Positions 54,252 to 62,288 of a stretch of 64,000 nucleotides of DNA are shown here, in pieces; position 1 is the stretch's first letter, and each line of letters starts with the position of its first letter. The translations under genes were made by a program, and so were the position numbers. Below the pieces are notes generated by a model, which was not told where the DNA came from, made no database searches, and saw only the letters and a program-made list of their open reading frames with translations. The stretch is taken from NCBI RefSeq assembly GCF_006874645.1, contig NZ_CP030082.1:1488001-1552000 (forward strand), read 5' to 3'. The stretch is from Bdellovibrio sp. ZAP7. Lineage in GTDB: Bacteria > Bdellovibrionota > Bdellovibrionia > Bdellovibrionales > Bdellovibrionaceae.

Positions 54252-56146
54252 GAGATCGGTGCCACGGCTTTCTTAGGATGGCCGTCGACGCGGAACTGGA
54301 ACAAGAAGTAAGGCGGCACACATGAACCGCGATTGCTTTCAAAACTTTCCGCACAAATATAGTCATCACGGCAAGGGTTCAGCTGATCACAGCCACGCAG
54401 TCCCACTCCTAACGAGTATTCTTTTAAACAAGCGTCAAAGTTTTTAGTCCCGATACAAGCGTTGAAACCTGGGCGTGCGGCTGGCAACGGACCACAGCTG
54501 GCTTCCGCTGGTAAGTTGTCACAGCTAAGCGTTCTGACGTTACCGTTTAAGAAACCACCAGTGCGTGTGCCAGGCATCTGACTTTGTGGCGAGCACATCG
54601 CGTTTGGAAGTGTCACAGTCAGCTTGTCAGAGGTGCGGATGTATTTATCCTTACCGAAAGCAGTCGTCACGATTTTACCCATCTCGCATGGATCGCCGAC
54701 TTGTTGAGTTTCGGTCAGGCAAATACCTAAGCCCAAGCTGTCTTCTTTTTCTAACAGAGTTTTGCAAGTAAGGCCTTGAGCGCATGTCCAACCACTGAAG
54801 GATGGATCTTTGCCTGTCGAGCAGTGTGCGCCCCAACCATTCATCAAGCCCGTACCGATAAGTTTTTGCGAACGACGCTCCTGAGGGCGGGCGGCGAAAC
54901 CGCGGGAGTAATCAATCTTTTCATTGCGAGCAAAAGCATCGATGATTTCGCGACGACGAGCCAGGTCCCCCATAAAGTGGGCAGAGCCCGGAAGGAAGAC
55001 AGAGTTGCCGGCGTATTTGCCTTGAGGATCACGGCCCGTGAAATGAAAGCCACCGATCGCACGCGTTTGATGGCAACCCACGCAAGTGGATTCATTCAGG
55101 CGGCGCAAAAGTGCCGTGCCAGATTTGATGTTCTCAAGATCCTGCGATTTAACTGAGTCTGTTGCCGTAGATGGCAACAAACCATAGAACAGACGATTGC
55201 CAGAACGGTTGATTCCGCCGGGAGCAATTGAAATAGCGCTTTTCGCCAAAAACTTTTTTGGCAGAATCATCGTGCCGTCATCAATTGTTTTCAGGTTCTG
55301 TGGATTTTTGATCCACTCCACAAGTTCATTCATAAGGGCGGGATCCGCCTGCAAGCGAGCGCGGTCGATTTGGTTTTCCAAAGTCGTTTCTGCGAATCCT
55401 TTGCCTGTCCACTCGTAAGCTTTTAGCAGGTATTCTGCATGCCCACCAAAATCAGGACGCTCAGACGCAGCCATGCGTGAGATCTGCATATTGATCTCTA
55501 GATCTTTTAACTGGGATGGAATGAATACCGATGGATTCAAGGGGCCAGACGTTAATACATCCTGAGCGGTGGATTCAGAAGTCACTGTCTGCCAACGTTG
55601 GGCAATACCCAAACAACCTTGCTGAGAGATTCTGCTGCCTTGGTGCAAAAGCAAATTGATCGTGATCGGCAAACGGGAAGCTACGTTCACACCTTGGCTT
55701 TCCACGTTATAGGCCAAACGATAGATGAAACGAATTTCACCGCAGTAGTTTGGATTTTTATAGCCCACGTCCATGCGATTGATCACGCCGACCAACGCAA
55801 AACGGGCGCGGGCGTGAGTAAGGTAATTCAAATCGAAAAGTCTTTGTCCAAAAGCCAAACCCACCCCAGAAGCAGGATTGTTCTTTTGATAGATATCCAT
55901 TTCAGTTCGTAAACTGTCCAAAATCACTTTGAAGTTGGTTTTGGAAAGAACCGAATTGTCCACCACGCCTAATTTCTGACCTGGATTTACCAAGTCAGCC
56001 AAAGCGAATCCTTGGGCTTCGAGGGATTTTAATACCTCGGGCTTAGAAATGCTTAAAGCATTTTCTAAATTTTCCCCAGCCACAGCTTGTACCGTGACTG
56101 CCGAAAAAACTAAAATCGCAAGAAGGCGTAGAAGTGATTGAGTCAT
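54239..56146 (-). CDS. Exported protein with single CxxCH motif and Cys-rich tail
   Basis: I start at MTQSLLRLLAILVFSAVTVQAVAG, one base after the upstream stop, with GGATGG as a likely ribosome binding site. The 635-residue protein has one heme-type motif, STCVGCHQTRAIGGFHF (about residues 355-359). The Cys-rich C-terminal 200 residues contain CSTGKDPSFSGWTCAQGLTCKTLL, CGPLPAARPGFNACIGT and CDQLNPCRDDYIC, which resemble disulfide-rich binding modules. The N-terminal 340 residues are unassigned but have ARFALVGVINRMDVG and EIRFIYRLAYNVESQG blocks. It is the last gene of a four-gene operon with two Tat-type proteins and a caspase-like protein. Covalent heme attachment is likely but not certain. 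Confidence 0.75.
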   Translation of the reverse strand: MTQSLLRLLAILVFSAVTVQAVAGENLENALSISKPEVLKSLEAQGFALADLVNPGQKLGVVDNSVLSKTNFKVILDSLRTEMDIYQKNNPASGVGLAFGQRLFDLNYLTHARARFALVGVINRMDVGYKNPNYCGEIRFIYRLAYNVESQGVNVASRLPITINLLLHQGSRISQQGCLGIAQRWQTVTSESTAQDVLTSGPLNPSVFIPSQLKDLEINMQISRMAASERPDFGGHAEYLLKAYEWTGKGFAETTLENQIDRARLQADPALMNELVEWIKNPQNLKTIDDGTMILPKKFLAKSAISIAPGGINRSGNRLFYGLLPSTATDSVKSQDLENIKSGTALLRRLNESTCVGCHQTRAIGGFHFTGRDPQGKYAGNSVFLPGSAHFMGDLARRREIIDAFARNEKIDYSRGFAARPQERRSQKLIGTGLMNGWGAHCSTGKDPSFSGWTCAQGLTCKTLLEKEDSLGLGICLTETQQVGDPCEMGKIVTTAFGKDKYIRTSDKLTVTLPNAMCSPQSQMPGTRTGGFLNGNVRTLSCDNLPAEASCGPLPAARPGFNACIGTKNFDACLKEYSLGVGLRGCDQLNPCRDDYICAESFESNRGSCVPPYFLFQFRVDGHPKKAVAPISQAN

Positions 56147-56147
56147 A

Positions 56148-57326
56148 TTACAGACCATCCGCTTGCAAGGCTCTGAAACCATTTAGCAGGTGCAGATATT
56201 CTTGCGCCAGAGTGCTGGAGTTTTTAGACACCCGATTCGACACCTGGCAGGTGTGATCATCACAAGTCATCACCGATTGGCAGGACTTCATCGTGCAGCT
56301 CAATTGAGCATCATTCACCACAAATGAAACCAACATATTGCCTCGACCGGCTTCGATTTCAGCAAGGGCCTGGTAGCACTCGTCCACGGTTTTTCTCGTT
56401 TTATAAACAGGACACAACCATTCTTTGGCAACTTGGCTGAACTCTGCCGCGCTGGAGTTGCGTTGCAGGGATCTTTCCGCCAAGAAACCGTAAAGGGATG
56501 CCGCCATCGCTTTTTGACAGTCTCTTTCATTCAATTGACAGAAGAATTTGTAATGGCTTAGCAGGGGACCCTGGAAGTTACCCCATTTGCCGGCATAGTG
56601 AGAAAACATCGTGCGCATACGAAGGCAGCCACCTTCAGAACATTTCACATTCAAATCAGGATTGAAAGTCGCCCAATCCTGATTCGGAGCGCGGTTTTCT
56701 TCGTCGACATAAAAGTGACCGTCGCTGTGCAGACGCTCAAAACGAGTGCCGGTGAAAGAACCCGCCACCGCGATATCCCATTTGTTGGAAAGGCTTTGCG
56801 CATTCAACCAACCGCTGTTGCATCCATGAATGATCGCAAAGGCGTCGGAAGCAAAGTGGCTCGCAATGGAGGCCACGATGGGCTCGCGGAAATCAAAACG
56901 GAATCCCAAGCCATCTGCTTGAGTGCCCAATGACGGGGAGTTGTGCCCAAAGAATTCCAAGGAACGTATGTTGTTGAATTTAAGAATCTCTTTCGAGCCA
57001 GATTGTGTTTCAAGCTTCACGTCATTGCTAGTTACGAATGTCCAACCGCTTTTGGAAAGGTTTGCAGCGTTGTTGGCATTCTCTAAAACTGAAATCAGAA
57101 CGATTTGATCTTGAGGAAAGTTACGCTTGTAAAGTTGTGCACGTCCCAAGGCTGTCAATTGGGGTTGAACGCCTAAGTCAGTCCCGCGGCCCGACAACAA
57201 AATTCTGACGCTTTTATTATAGTCGATGGGACCTTGCTGTGTCGGTACGGCGATAAAATACGCTTGCGCTGGGGACAGCGTCGTCAAAGAAATAAAGAAT
57301 GCGAAAAGTGCGAAGAGGGTTTTCAT
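56148..57326 (-). CDS. Exported caspase/CHAT-like protein (predicted His-Cys peptidase)
   Basis: A signal peptide (MKTLFALFAFFISLTTLSPAQA) leads into a 370-residue protein. The segments VRILLSGRG, IRSLEFFGHNSPSLGTQADG (His128) and AFAIIHGCNSGWLNAQSLSNKWDIAVAGSFTG (Cys169) follow the clan CD peptidase pattern: strand-His, then a strand ending in a Cys with small residues and a Gly. The spacing and the paired 'GH' and 'HGCNSG' blocks resemble caspase-like/CHAT domains. The remaining 200 residues are Cys-containing and unassigned. Neighbours on both sides are separated by 1-2 bp. This is an inference from motifs, without an alignment. Confidence 0.6.
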   Translation of the reverse strand: MKTLFALFAFFISLTTLSPAQAYFIAVPTQQGPIDYNKSVRILLSGRGTDLGVQPQLTALGRAQLYKRNFPQDQIVLISVLENANNAANLSKSGWTFVTSNDVKLETQSGSKEILKFNNIRSLEFFGHNSPSLGTQADGLGFRFDFREPIVASIASHFASDAFAIIHGCNSGWLNAQSLSNKWDIAVAGSFTGTRFERLHSDGHFYVDEENRAPNQDWATFNPDLNVKCSEGGCLRMRTMFSHYAGKWGNFQGPLLSHYKFFCQLNERDCQKAMAASLYGFLAERSLQRNSSAAEFSQVAKEWLCPVYKTRKTVDECYQALAEIEAGRGNMLVSFVVNDAQLSCTMKSCQSVMTCDDHTCQVSNRVSKNSSTLAQEYLHLLNGFRALQADGL

Positions 57327-57328
57327 AT

Positions 57329-57787
57329 TTATTCCTTTGTCGCTTGTTTGCGAATTGTTGCTAATGTCATCGGGGAGGCCGAGATTAAAAAATTATGAAC
57401 GTAATTTCCCGCTGCCGAGATCACGCGGACTTCCACGTTTTTTTCACCACCCGCAATGGCCAAAAGTTTGGCTTGGCTGATTTTGACATCGTGGGAATGT
57501 GTGCTGAGAGCTTTAGGATCCAGGTGGCTTTGTCCGATAAAGGTTTTAAAGCCTTCAACGTCATAAGAATCCTGATCCACTGGAGTTGTCTTTAAAACAA
57601 TTCCGTCAGCAGGTGGTTGGATCAGGGCTTTGATCGGAATCGTTAAAGAATGAAAGTGTTCAAAAAACGGAGAGTCTTGAGTCTCGACAGAGAACTCGCC
57701 CACATGAGCAACGCAAAGAGAACCCATCTCAGCCGAAAAAGCTGTGAAGTTGTTCAAGTTAAGGAAGTCGCGACGTGAAAGACCCAT
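57329..57787 (-). CDS. Tat-type exported protein, paralog B
   Basis: I start at MGLSRRDFLNLNN, a twin-arginine motif, four bases after the stop of the paralog before it. The 152-residue protein has the same layout as its neighbour: a conserved EHFHSLTIPIKALIQPPADG block, DQDSYDVEGFKTFI, LDPKALSTHSHDVKIS, IAGGEKNVEVRVISAAGNYVHNFLISAS. The hydrophobic part of the signal (NNFTAFSAEMGSLCVAHV) is weak for a Tat peptide. So export may be lost, or may occur with the paralog ('hitchhiker'). His residues in EHFH and HSHDV are conserved between the two and may bind metal. Function unknown. Confidence 0.65.
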   Translation of the reverse strand: MGLSRRDFLNLNNFTAFSAEMGSLCVAHVGEFSVETQDSPFFEHFHSLTIPIKALIQPPADGIVLKTTPVDQDSYDVEGFKTFIGQSHLDPKALSTHSHDVKISQAKLLAIAGGEKNVEVRVISAAGNYVHNFLISASPMTLATIRKQATKE

Positions 57788-57791
57788 ATTA

Positions 57792-58280
57792 CTATTTTCC
57801 CGCACGACCGCGTTGAATTTTAACTTGGGCAGAACGAGACGCCGTAAAATAGAAATAGTGAGCGATGTTTCCCTTCGGAGTCATCACGGTGATTTTCACT
57901 TCTTTTTCGCCACTGGCAATGCGATCCAATTCATTCTTTGTGAAGGTGACTGAATGGGAATGAACACGAAGGCTTGCACCATCTAGGCCTGTCTCTTTGA
58001 TAAATTCATTGAAGGCTTTTTCATCCAGGGATGCCTGATCAAGAACACTTGTACGTGTTGTATAACCTTGTTCAGGGGGAGCAATCAAAACGGAAACTGG
58101 AATTGCCAGAATATGAAAGTGCTCATAGCGAGCAAAGTAAGTTGCTTCCGCAGTGACTTGATCCATGCGAACCAGGCATGTGTCATCAGCTTTGGCCGCT
58201 TCCACTGCAAAGGACCTATTAGACAAGGCTAAGGCTGCGCCCGCCACTGTGGCATTTTTTAAAAAGTTACGTCTGTTCAT
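57792..58280 (-). CDS. Tat-type exported protein, paralog A
   Basis: I start at MNRRNFLKNATVAGAALALSNRSFA, a good twin-arginine signal (RRNFLK, then a modest hydrophobic stretch); a frame extension to 58343 begins with TTG and is rejected. The mature domain (about 135 residues) has YEHFHILAIPVSVLIAPPEQG, DQASLDEKAFNEFIKETGLDGASLRVHSHSVTFT, ASGEKEVKITVMTPKGNIAHYFYFTAS, sharing these blocks with paralog B. It is the first gene of the operon with B, the caspase-like protein and the CxxCH protein. The beta-sandwich-like ending is reminiscent of small Tat-exported accessory proteins, but no known family is recognised. Confidence 0.7.
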   Translation of the reverse strand: MNRRNFLKNATVAGAALALSNRSFAVEAAKADDTCLVRMDQVTAEATYFARYEHFHILAIPVSVLIAPPEQGYTTRTSVLDQASLDEKAFNEFIKETGLDGASLRVHSHSVTFTKNELDRIASGEKEVKITVMTPKGNIAHYFYFTASRSAQVKIQRGRAGK

Positions 58281-58389
58281 AGGAATGGTTTTACCAGACG
58301 TCCTAGGAACCAGATAATTGTTTCGGTTTATAGTGGTGCCCAATGGTTACCACGAAATAAGTACATAGGGGTGGCTAAGAGTTCGACAC

Positions 58390-59052
58390 CTAGATTTCGC
58401 GCTTAATCTGCGCCAGGTAAGACTTGATGAAGGCCACCCGATGTTCAGCTTCTTTTTTAGCGGTCTCAGTGTTCAGGTGGTCCATCAATTTAAAGAGTTT
58501 TTGATAGAAATGGTCGATGCCATAGTTTTTATCATCCAGATCACGCTTTTCAGCCCAGGGGTCTTCTTCAGAATAAAAAGGACGGCTCATCAGCGAGCTC
58601 GTTGCAAAACAGCGGGCAATACCTATGGCTCCCAGGGAGTCCAGGCGATCGGCATCTTGAACGATTTTAGCTTCGAGCGTTGTGGGCTTTATGTTGGCAC
58701 TGTAACTGTGGGCTTCAATCGCATGACGAATATCTTCCAAGTACTGTTCTGGATAATCCACGGATTTAAGATACTCGACGGCTGCTTCAGCAGAAAGGGC
58801 CGAGGCATAGGGTCGGCGGGGATCACCTTTAGGCACGTTGATAAAGTCATGAAAGAACGCTGCTGGCATGACCACTTCCCAGAGACCGTGCTCAGCTTCA
58901 CATAAACTTTTAGCGGTATTGACGACGCGTTGAATATGCAAGAAATCGTGTGCAGGATCGGAACTGGGATAAAGCACACGGGCTTTATTCTTAAAGAGAT
59001 GGAACCATTTATTTTCGTCAAAGCTAGTTTGCGATTGATTCATGACTTCCAT
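58390..59052 (-). CDS. HD-domain phosphohydrolase
   Basis: The 220-residue cytosolic protein has the HD pattern: DPAHDFLHIQRVVNTAKSLC, AAFFHDFINVPKGDP, EAKIVQDADRLDSLGAIGIARCF and a late HRVAFIKSYLAQI. It matches the YedJ-like group of small HD hydrolases, which act on phosphate esters such as nucleotides; the substrate is unknown. ATG at 59043 (three codons later) is an equally good start. It is 14 bp after the papain-like peptidase gene and about 110 bp before the Tat operon, so it may be the end of a separate unit. Confidence 0.8.
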   Translation of the reverse strand: MEVMNQSQTSFDENKWFHLFKNKARVLYPSSDPAHDFLHIQRVVNTAKSLCEAEHGLWEVVMPAAFFHDFINVPKGDPRRPYASALSAEAAVEYLKSVDYPEQYLEDIRHAIEAHSYSANIKPTTLEAKIVQDADRLDSLGAIGIARCFATSSLMSRPFYSEEDPWAEKRDLDDKNYGIDHFYQKLFKLMDHLNTETAKKEAEHRVAFIKSYLAQIKREI

Positions 59053-59066
59053 CTCTTTAGTTTGAA

Positions 59067-59897
59067 TTACGGATTTACTCGTTTCACGGAAGGAGACGTA
59101 AACTTGTCAAAATACGCGTACAGAGGTTGATCTGAGAACTCGTCGACATGGTCGAAAGTCACGTATCCGTAACCTCGGTCACCCCATTTTGGTCCCCACG
59201 AGTTTTTGAACATAAATGCGCGTCTTTCCGTGTTGTACCCAACTAGCAAGACAGCGTGACCCGCGCAAGCAATTTGGCCACTGGCGCATTGCTCAGCGAT
59301 TTCTTTATTCATCGTGAATGTACCTTTGGCGTCGTTGATATGAGGGATGGCAACATTCAAAGTAATAACCACAGAACGGTTTTGTTTAATTTGTTCCATC
59401 GCCAGTTCGGACCATGAACGCGAGGAGTGTCTTTTGGAAATTTCTTTGAATTTCAAACTTCTGTAGCTGACCTTTGGAATCTTCTTTTGGCGCAAATCAA
59501 AGAAGGACATTTGACCGGCATTGAAAGGTTTGGTGAAATCCAGGCTTTCTTTTTGATACGGCAATTGGTCTTCTTCATAAAGGTAAAGGTCGTTTTGCAG
59601 GCTTGCCATAATGTCGTAAGTGTTTCCAAATTCAACTTCCGGGCGCCAAGCATTGATGATTTTATGACGGAAGATTTCGAATTCTTCGGAAATGTCATAG
59701 TCCTCACCAGTTAATGTTTTAAAGGCACTTTCCACGGCCGCAGAGACAGCAAAATAAGCGCAAGTATTACGTCTTTCCTGGTCCTTAACCGGAGTCTGCA
59801 AGTGAGTCAGAATAGTTTCTTCGGCTTTGGCGTCTTTGACGTAAACCGAGCACAGCAACGCGGCCGTGAAAAAGAGAGTGCGGATCACAAATGTCAT
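59067..59897 (-). CDS. Secreted papain-like cysteine peptidase (C1 type)
   Basis: The start follows GAAGGAAA. The signal peptide ends near KDAKA. Catalytic residues are visible: PVKDQERRNTCAYFAVSAAVESAF (active-site Cys, with the oxyanion Gln four residues before RNTC), AGHAVLLVGYN (His), and FKNSWGPKWGDRGYGYVTF (Asn). The mature chain is about 250 residues, close to bare papain, with no clear propeptide, unlike eukaryotic C1 enzymes. The RNTCAYF differs from the usual SCWAF: the aromatic residue follows Ala. It is likely a periplasmic or secreted peptidase; many predators release such enzymes. It lies upstream of the HD hydrolase gene. Confidence 0.85.
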   Translation of the reverse strand: MTFVIRTLFFTAALLCSVYVKDAKAEETILTHLQTPVKDQERRNTCAYFAVSAAVESAFKTLTGEDYDISEEFEIFRHKIINAWRPEVEFGNTYDIMASLQNDLYLYEEDQLPYQKESLDFTKPFNAGQMSFFDLRQKKIPKVSYRSLKFKEISKRHSSRSWSELAMEQIKQNRSVVITLNVAIPHINDAKGTFTMNKEIAEQCASGQIACAGHAVLLVGYNTERRAFMFKNSWGPKWGDRGYGYVTFDHVDEFSDQPLYAYFDKFTSPSVKRVNP

Positions 59898-60042
59898 TTT
59901 ATTTCCTTCGCATTAAATAATCGCCGAGAGATTTTGCAATCCAGCTGCCAGATGGAGGCGAACTGAGGAGGCGTACACGAGGGAAATCACATTTGTGAAG
60001 ATAATTATTACCTGTGTGTTTAAGGTTTCACCACGGGAGAAG

Positions 60043-60366
60043 TTATTCGGGCTCCGGTAGATCCACCAGGCTTTGCGACTCATCCCATGGCTGCCACAGA
60101 GCGACTTTGTGTCCATCGGGATCGTAAATCCACGCGAATTTTCCGCGTTCATTTTCATCGACATAGTCGATGATGCGAACACCGGCTTCCGCTAGGGATC
60201 CGATTAGGGGCGCCAGATTTTGAATGCGAAATATTGTAGTTTCCGGCAGGTCTTCATTCTCCTGAAAATGCTCTTCCATAAAGCCGCCGTTGAGATCACG
60301 GTGAAGATGAAGTTTTTCTTCGTACCAACGGTTCAATGCTTCGGGTCTTTGAATGAAGTTTTCCAT
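60043..60366 (-). CDS. VOC (glyoxalase/bleomycin resistance-like) protein
   Basis: The 107-residue protein shows the single-domain vicinal oxygen chelate pattern: RPEALNRWYEEKLHL, ETTIFRIQNLAPLIGSLAEAGVRI, FAWIYDPDGHKVALWQP with the C-terminal metal ligand Glu expected near the end replaced by WQP. The first strand that usually precedes the RPEALNRWY helix is only four residues long, so the protein is slightly truncated at the N-terminus. A stop lies in frame three codons upstream of ATG, so this is real. No ribosome binding site is clear. The substrate is unknown; a weak VOC resistance or lyase role is possible. Confidence 0.65.
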   Translation of the reverse strand: MENFIQRPEALNRWYEEKLHLHRDLNGGFMEEHFQENEDLPETTIFRIQNLAPLIGSLAEAGVRIIDYVDENERGKFAWIYDPDGHKVALWQPWDESQSLVDLPEPE

Positions 60367-60436
60367 ATAAGGCTATTTTCCGCCACAGACTCGCAGTGAA
60401 CAAGCCCAGTCTTAAACGCGTGCTTAGTGGCAAAGC

Positions 60437-61123
60437 CTAAGACCTAAAGATTGTGAAATGATCAAAGACTTGAGGCTCGTTTATTTCAGAAAGCCAAGGA
60501 TGGGATTGAAAAATACGGTGGCGGATGTAACGTCCTCGTGCCACAACTTGGATGCTGTGCTTTTGGGCGATCTTCCTTAAGTCTTCCAAGGTTTTGTCGA
60601 CCGCAGGTGCGCTTCCGAAGTCAAAAATAAAATAGTAGTCTGCAAGAACCGGTACAAACTGGGGATCCGTCAGATCTTGGGTTTTAATAGCCGCCAGAGG
60701 GTAAGCGAATTTTTTTAAGATTCGATTGCCTTCATCCACGCGCTCGGCCACCAGTTCGTACCCGGTGAATTTCACTCCGGGATAATGTTTGCCCACCACA
60801 AACGCCATGCGACCATACCCACATCCAAGATCCACGATGTGCTGGCCGTCTTGAGGTTTCAATAGTTCTAAAATAAAACGTATTTCAGTGTAAGGAGTCT
60901 GCAGAGCCTGAACTGGAAGTCCTCGCCAAAAATTCACCGGGATGTTTTCATCCGCTTGAACATTGTAGTCCTGGGACTTGAGCAAGGCTTGCTCAACTTC
61001 GGCGGTTTTAAATCCCAGCCACTCATCGACGACAACCGAATGTTCCTGTGCTTCCAGGTACGTGTGCGCTTCTTCGTCGATCAGTGGAAAGGGCCCGTCA
61101 GGGTTGAAATCAATCTTGCTCAA
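60437..61123 (-). CDS. SAM-dependent methyltransferase
   Basis: The start is TTG (MSKIDFNPDG). The 228-residue cytosolic protein has the class I SAM fold with VDLGCGYGRMAFVVGKHYPGVKFTGYELVAERVDEG (motif I and the acidic end of strand 2), then FIFDFGSAPAVDKTLEDL. The target is not evident from the sequence. It lies 9 bp after the subtilisin gene on the same strand and is likely co-transcribed with it. Confidence 0.82.
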   Translation of the reverse strand: MSKIDFNPDGPFPLIDEEAHTYLEAQEHSVVVDEWLGFKTAEVEQALLKSQDYNVQADENIPVNFWRGLPVQALQTPYTEIRFILELLKPQDGQHIVDLGCGYGRMAFVVGKHYPGVKFTGYELVAERVDEGNRILKKFAYPLAAIKTQDLTDPQFVPVLADYYFIFDFGSAPAVDKTLEDLRKIAQKHSIQVVARGRYIRHRIFQSHPWLSEINEPQVFDHFTIFRS

Positions 61124-61132
61124 TAACTCTTG

Positions 61133-62068
61133 TTATAGGCTTGAGATATCATTCTGTAAAGCGGTAATCCTGACGTTGGATTTCAGTTTGCCGGCCAAGG
61201 ACCGATCGCGGATACCTTCTGTTTCCAATTTCAATTTTATTAATTCAGGATCGCGCAGAGTTGGATTTTGTAACATCAGCGCGGCCGCAAGCCCGGTTAC
61301 CCATGCCGTTGCCTGCGAAGTTCCGGTCATCATTCCAAATTGGCCACCGGGCAGGGAAGAGTATACGTTCTTGCCCGGGGCCGCGATATCTACACTTTGC
61401 GAACCATAATTACTGCTGTCGATCAGATGACGATCCGAATCCATGGCGGCGACAGAAATAATATTTTTAAGCTTATAGCCGGCAGGGTAGTAACCCATTT
61501 TGTCGGTATCACGACCGTCATTACCGGCGGCAGCGACAAAGAGAATTCCTTTCTCTTGAGCTTCACGGATAGCCTGCTCTTCCAAAGCACTGCGTGTGTC
61601 CCCGCCGCCGGAGTAGTTGATAATATCGGCCTTCATTTTGATCGCATACCGAATTGCACGAACGGTATTGAGCAAATTGACTCGGCCACTTTGTTCCGGA
61701 TCGTAATATTTTAAGACCATGAATTTCACTCGCGAAGACAGAGTTCTTTGGCGAATAATACCCGCGATATGTGTGCCATGCCCGTGACTGTCACTGACAT
61801 CGCTATTTTCAGAAACAAAATTCCATCCATGGAGGTCCCCGGCATATCCGTTGCCATCGTTATCTAAGCCATTGGTTTTTTCTTTGGGATTTACCCACAA
61901 GTTGTCTTTGATCAGTGGGTGGTTCACATCAATCCCTGTATCGATAATCGCAATAACGATGTCTTTATCAGGGTCGGACGTGCGGGGTTGAGCAACGGAA
62001 GACCATAGAAATGGTGTTGCTGAGAGAATTCCAAAAAATGATTTCTGAAGTAAGTTAAGTGATCTCAT
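61133..62068 (-). CDS. Subtilisin-like serine peptidase (S8)
   Basis: I start at MRSLNLLQKSFFGILSATPFLWSSVA, preceded by GGGGG; an in-frame ATG 17 codons upstream (62119) is rejected. The triad is clear: IAIIDTGIDVNHP (Asp), DSHGHGTHIAGII (His) and MTGTSQATAWVTGLAAALML (Ser), with the oxyanion Asn in VAAAGNDGRD. The mature enzyme of about 300 residues has no propeptide of the usual size and no extra domain, so it is a compact secreted S8 peptidase, suited to protein degradation outside the cell or in prey. The methyltransferase gene follows it. Confidence 0.92.
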   Translation of the reverse strand: MRSLNLLQKSFFGILSATPFLWSSVAQPRTSDPDKDIVIAIIDTGIDVNHPLIKDNLWVNPKEKTNGLDNDGNGYAGDLHGWNFVSENSDVSDSHGHGTHIAGIIRQRTLSSRVKFMVLKYYDPEQSGRVNLLNTVRAIRYAIKMKADIINYSGGGDTRSALEEQAIREAQEKGILFVAAAGNDGRDTDKMGYYPAGYKLKNIISVAAMDSDRHLIDSSNYGSQSVDIAAPGKNVYSSLPGGQFGMMTGTSQATAWVTGLAAALMLQNPTLRDPELIKLKLETEGIRDRSLAGKLKSNVRITALQNDISSL

Positions 62069-62229
62069 GTCTGCCCCCGTGAATAGGGACATTGCATTTG
62101 GCGGGCCAGGTATAAGCAAATCTAATGCGGTCTCATCCGGAGATTTGTCACTTGTGTTTAGAAATCGCTATACAGGGTCTGAGGGCGTTTCAGCTGTCTA
62201 AAAGGCGACATACATAGACAACTTTTATA

Positions 62230-62263
62230 CAGGGGTTAATAAGTTCGTCCTTTTTAACCCCTG
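62230..62263. terminator. Hairpin downstream of the Cys-repeat gene
   Basis: CAGGGGTTAA and TTAACCCCTG form a perfect 10-bp stem with a 14-nt loop. It sits 26 bp past the stop of the minus-strand Cys-repeat gene. There is no strong T run, so it may be a weak terminator or RNA-stabilising stem. Confidence 0.5.
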
Positions 62264-62288
62264 GTTTTGCTTATGATGGAACAGTGTT

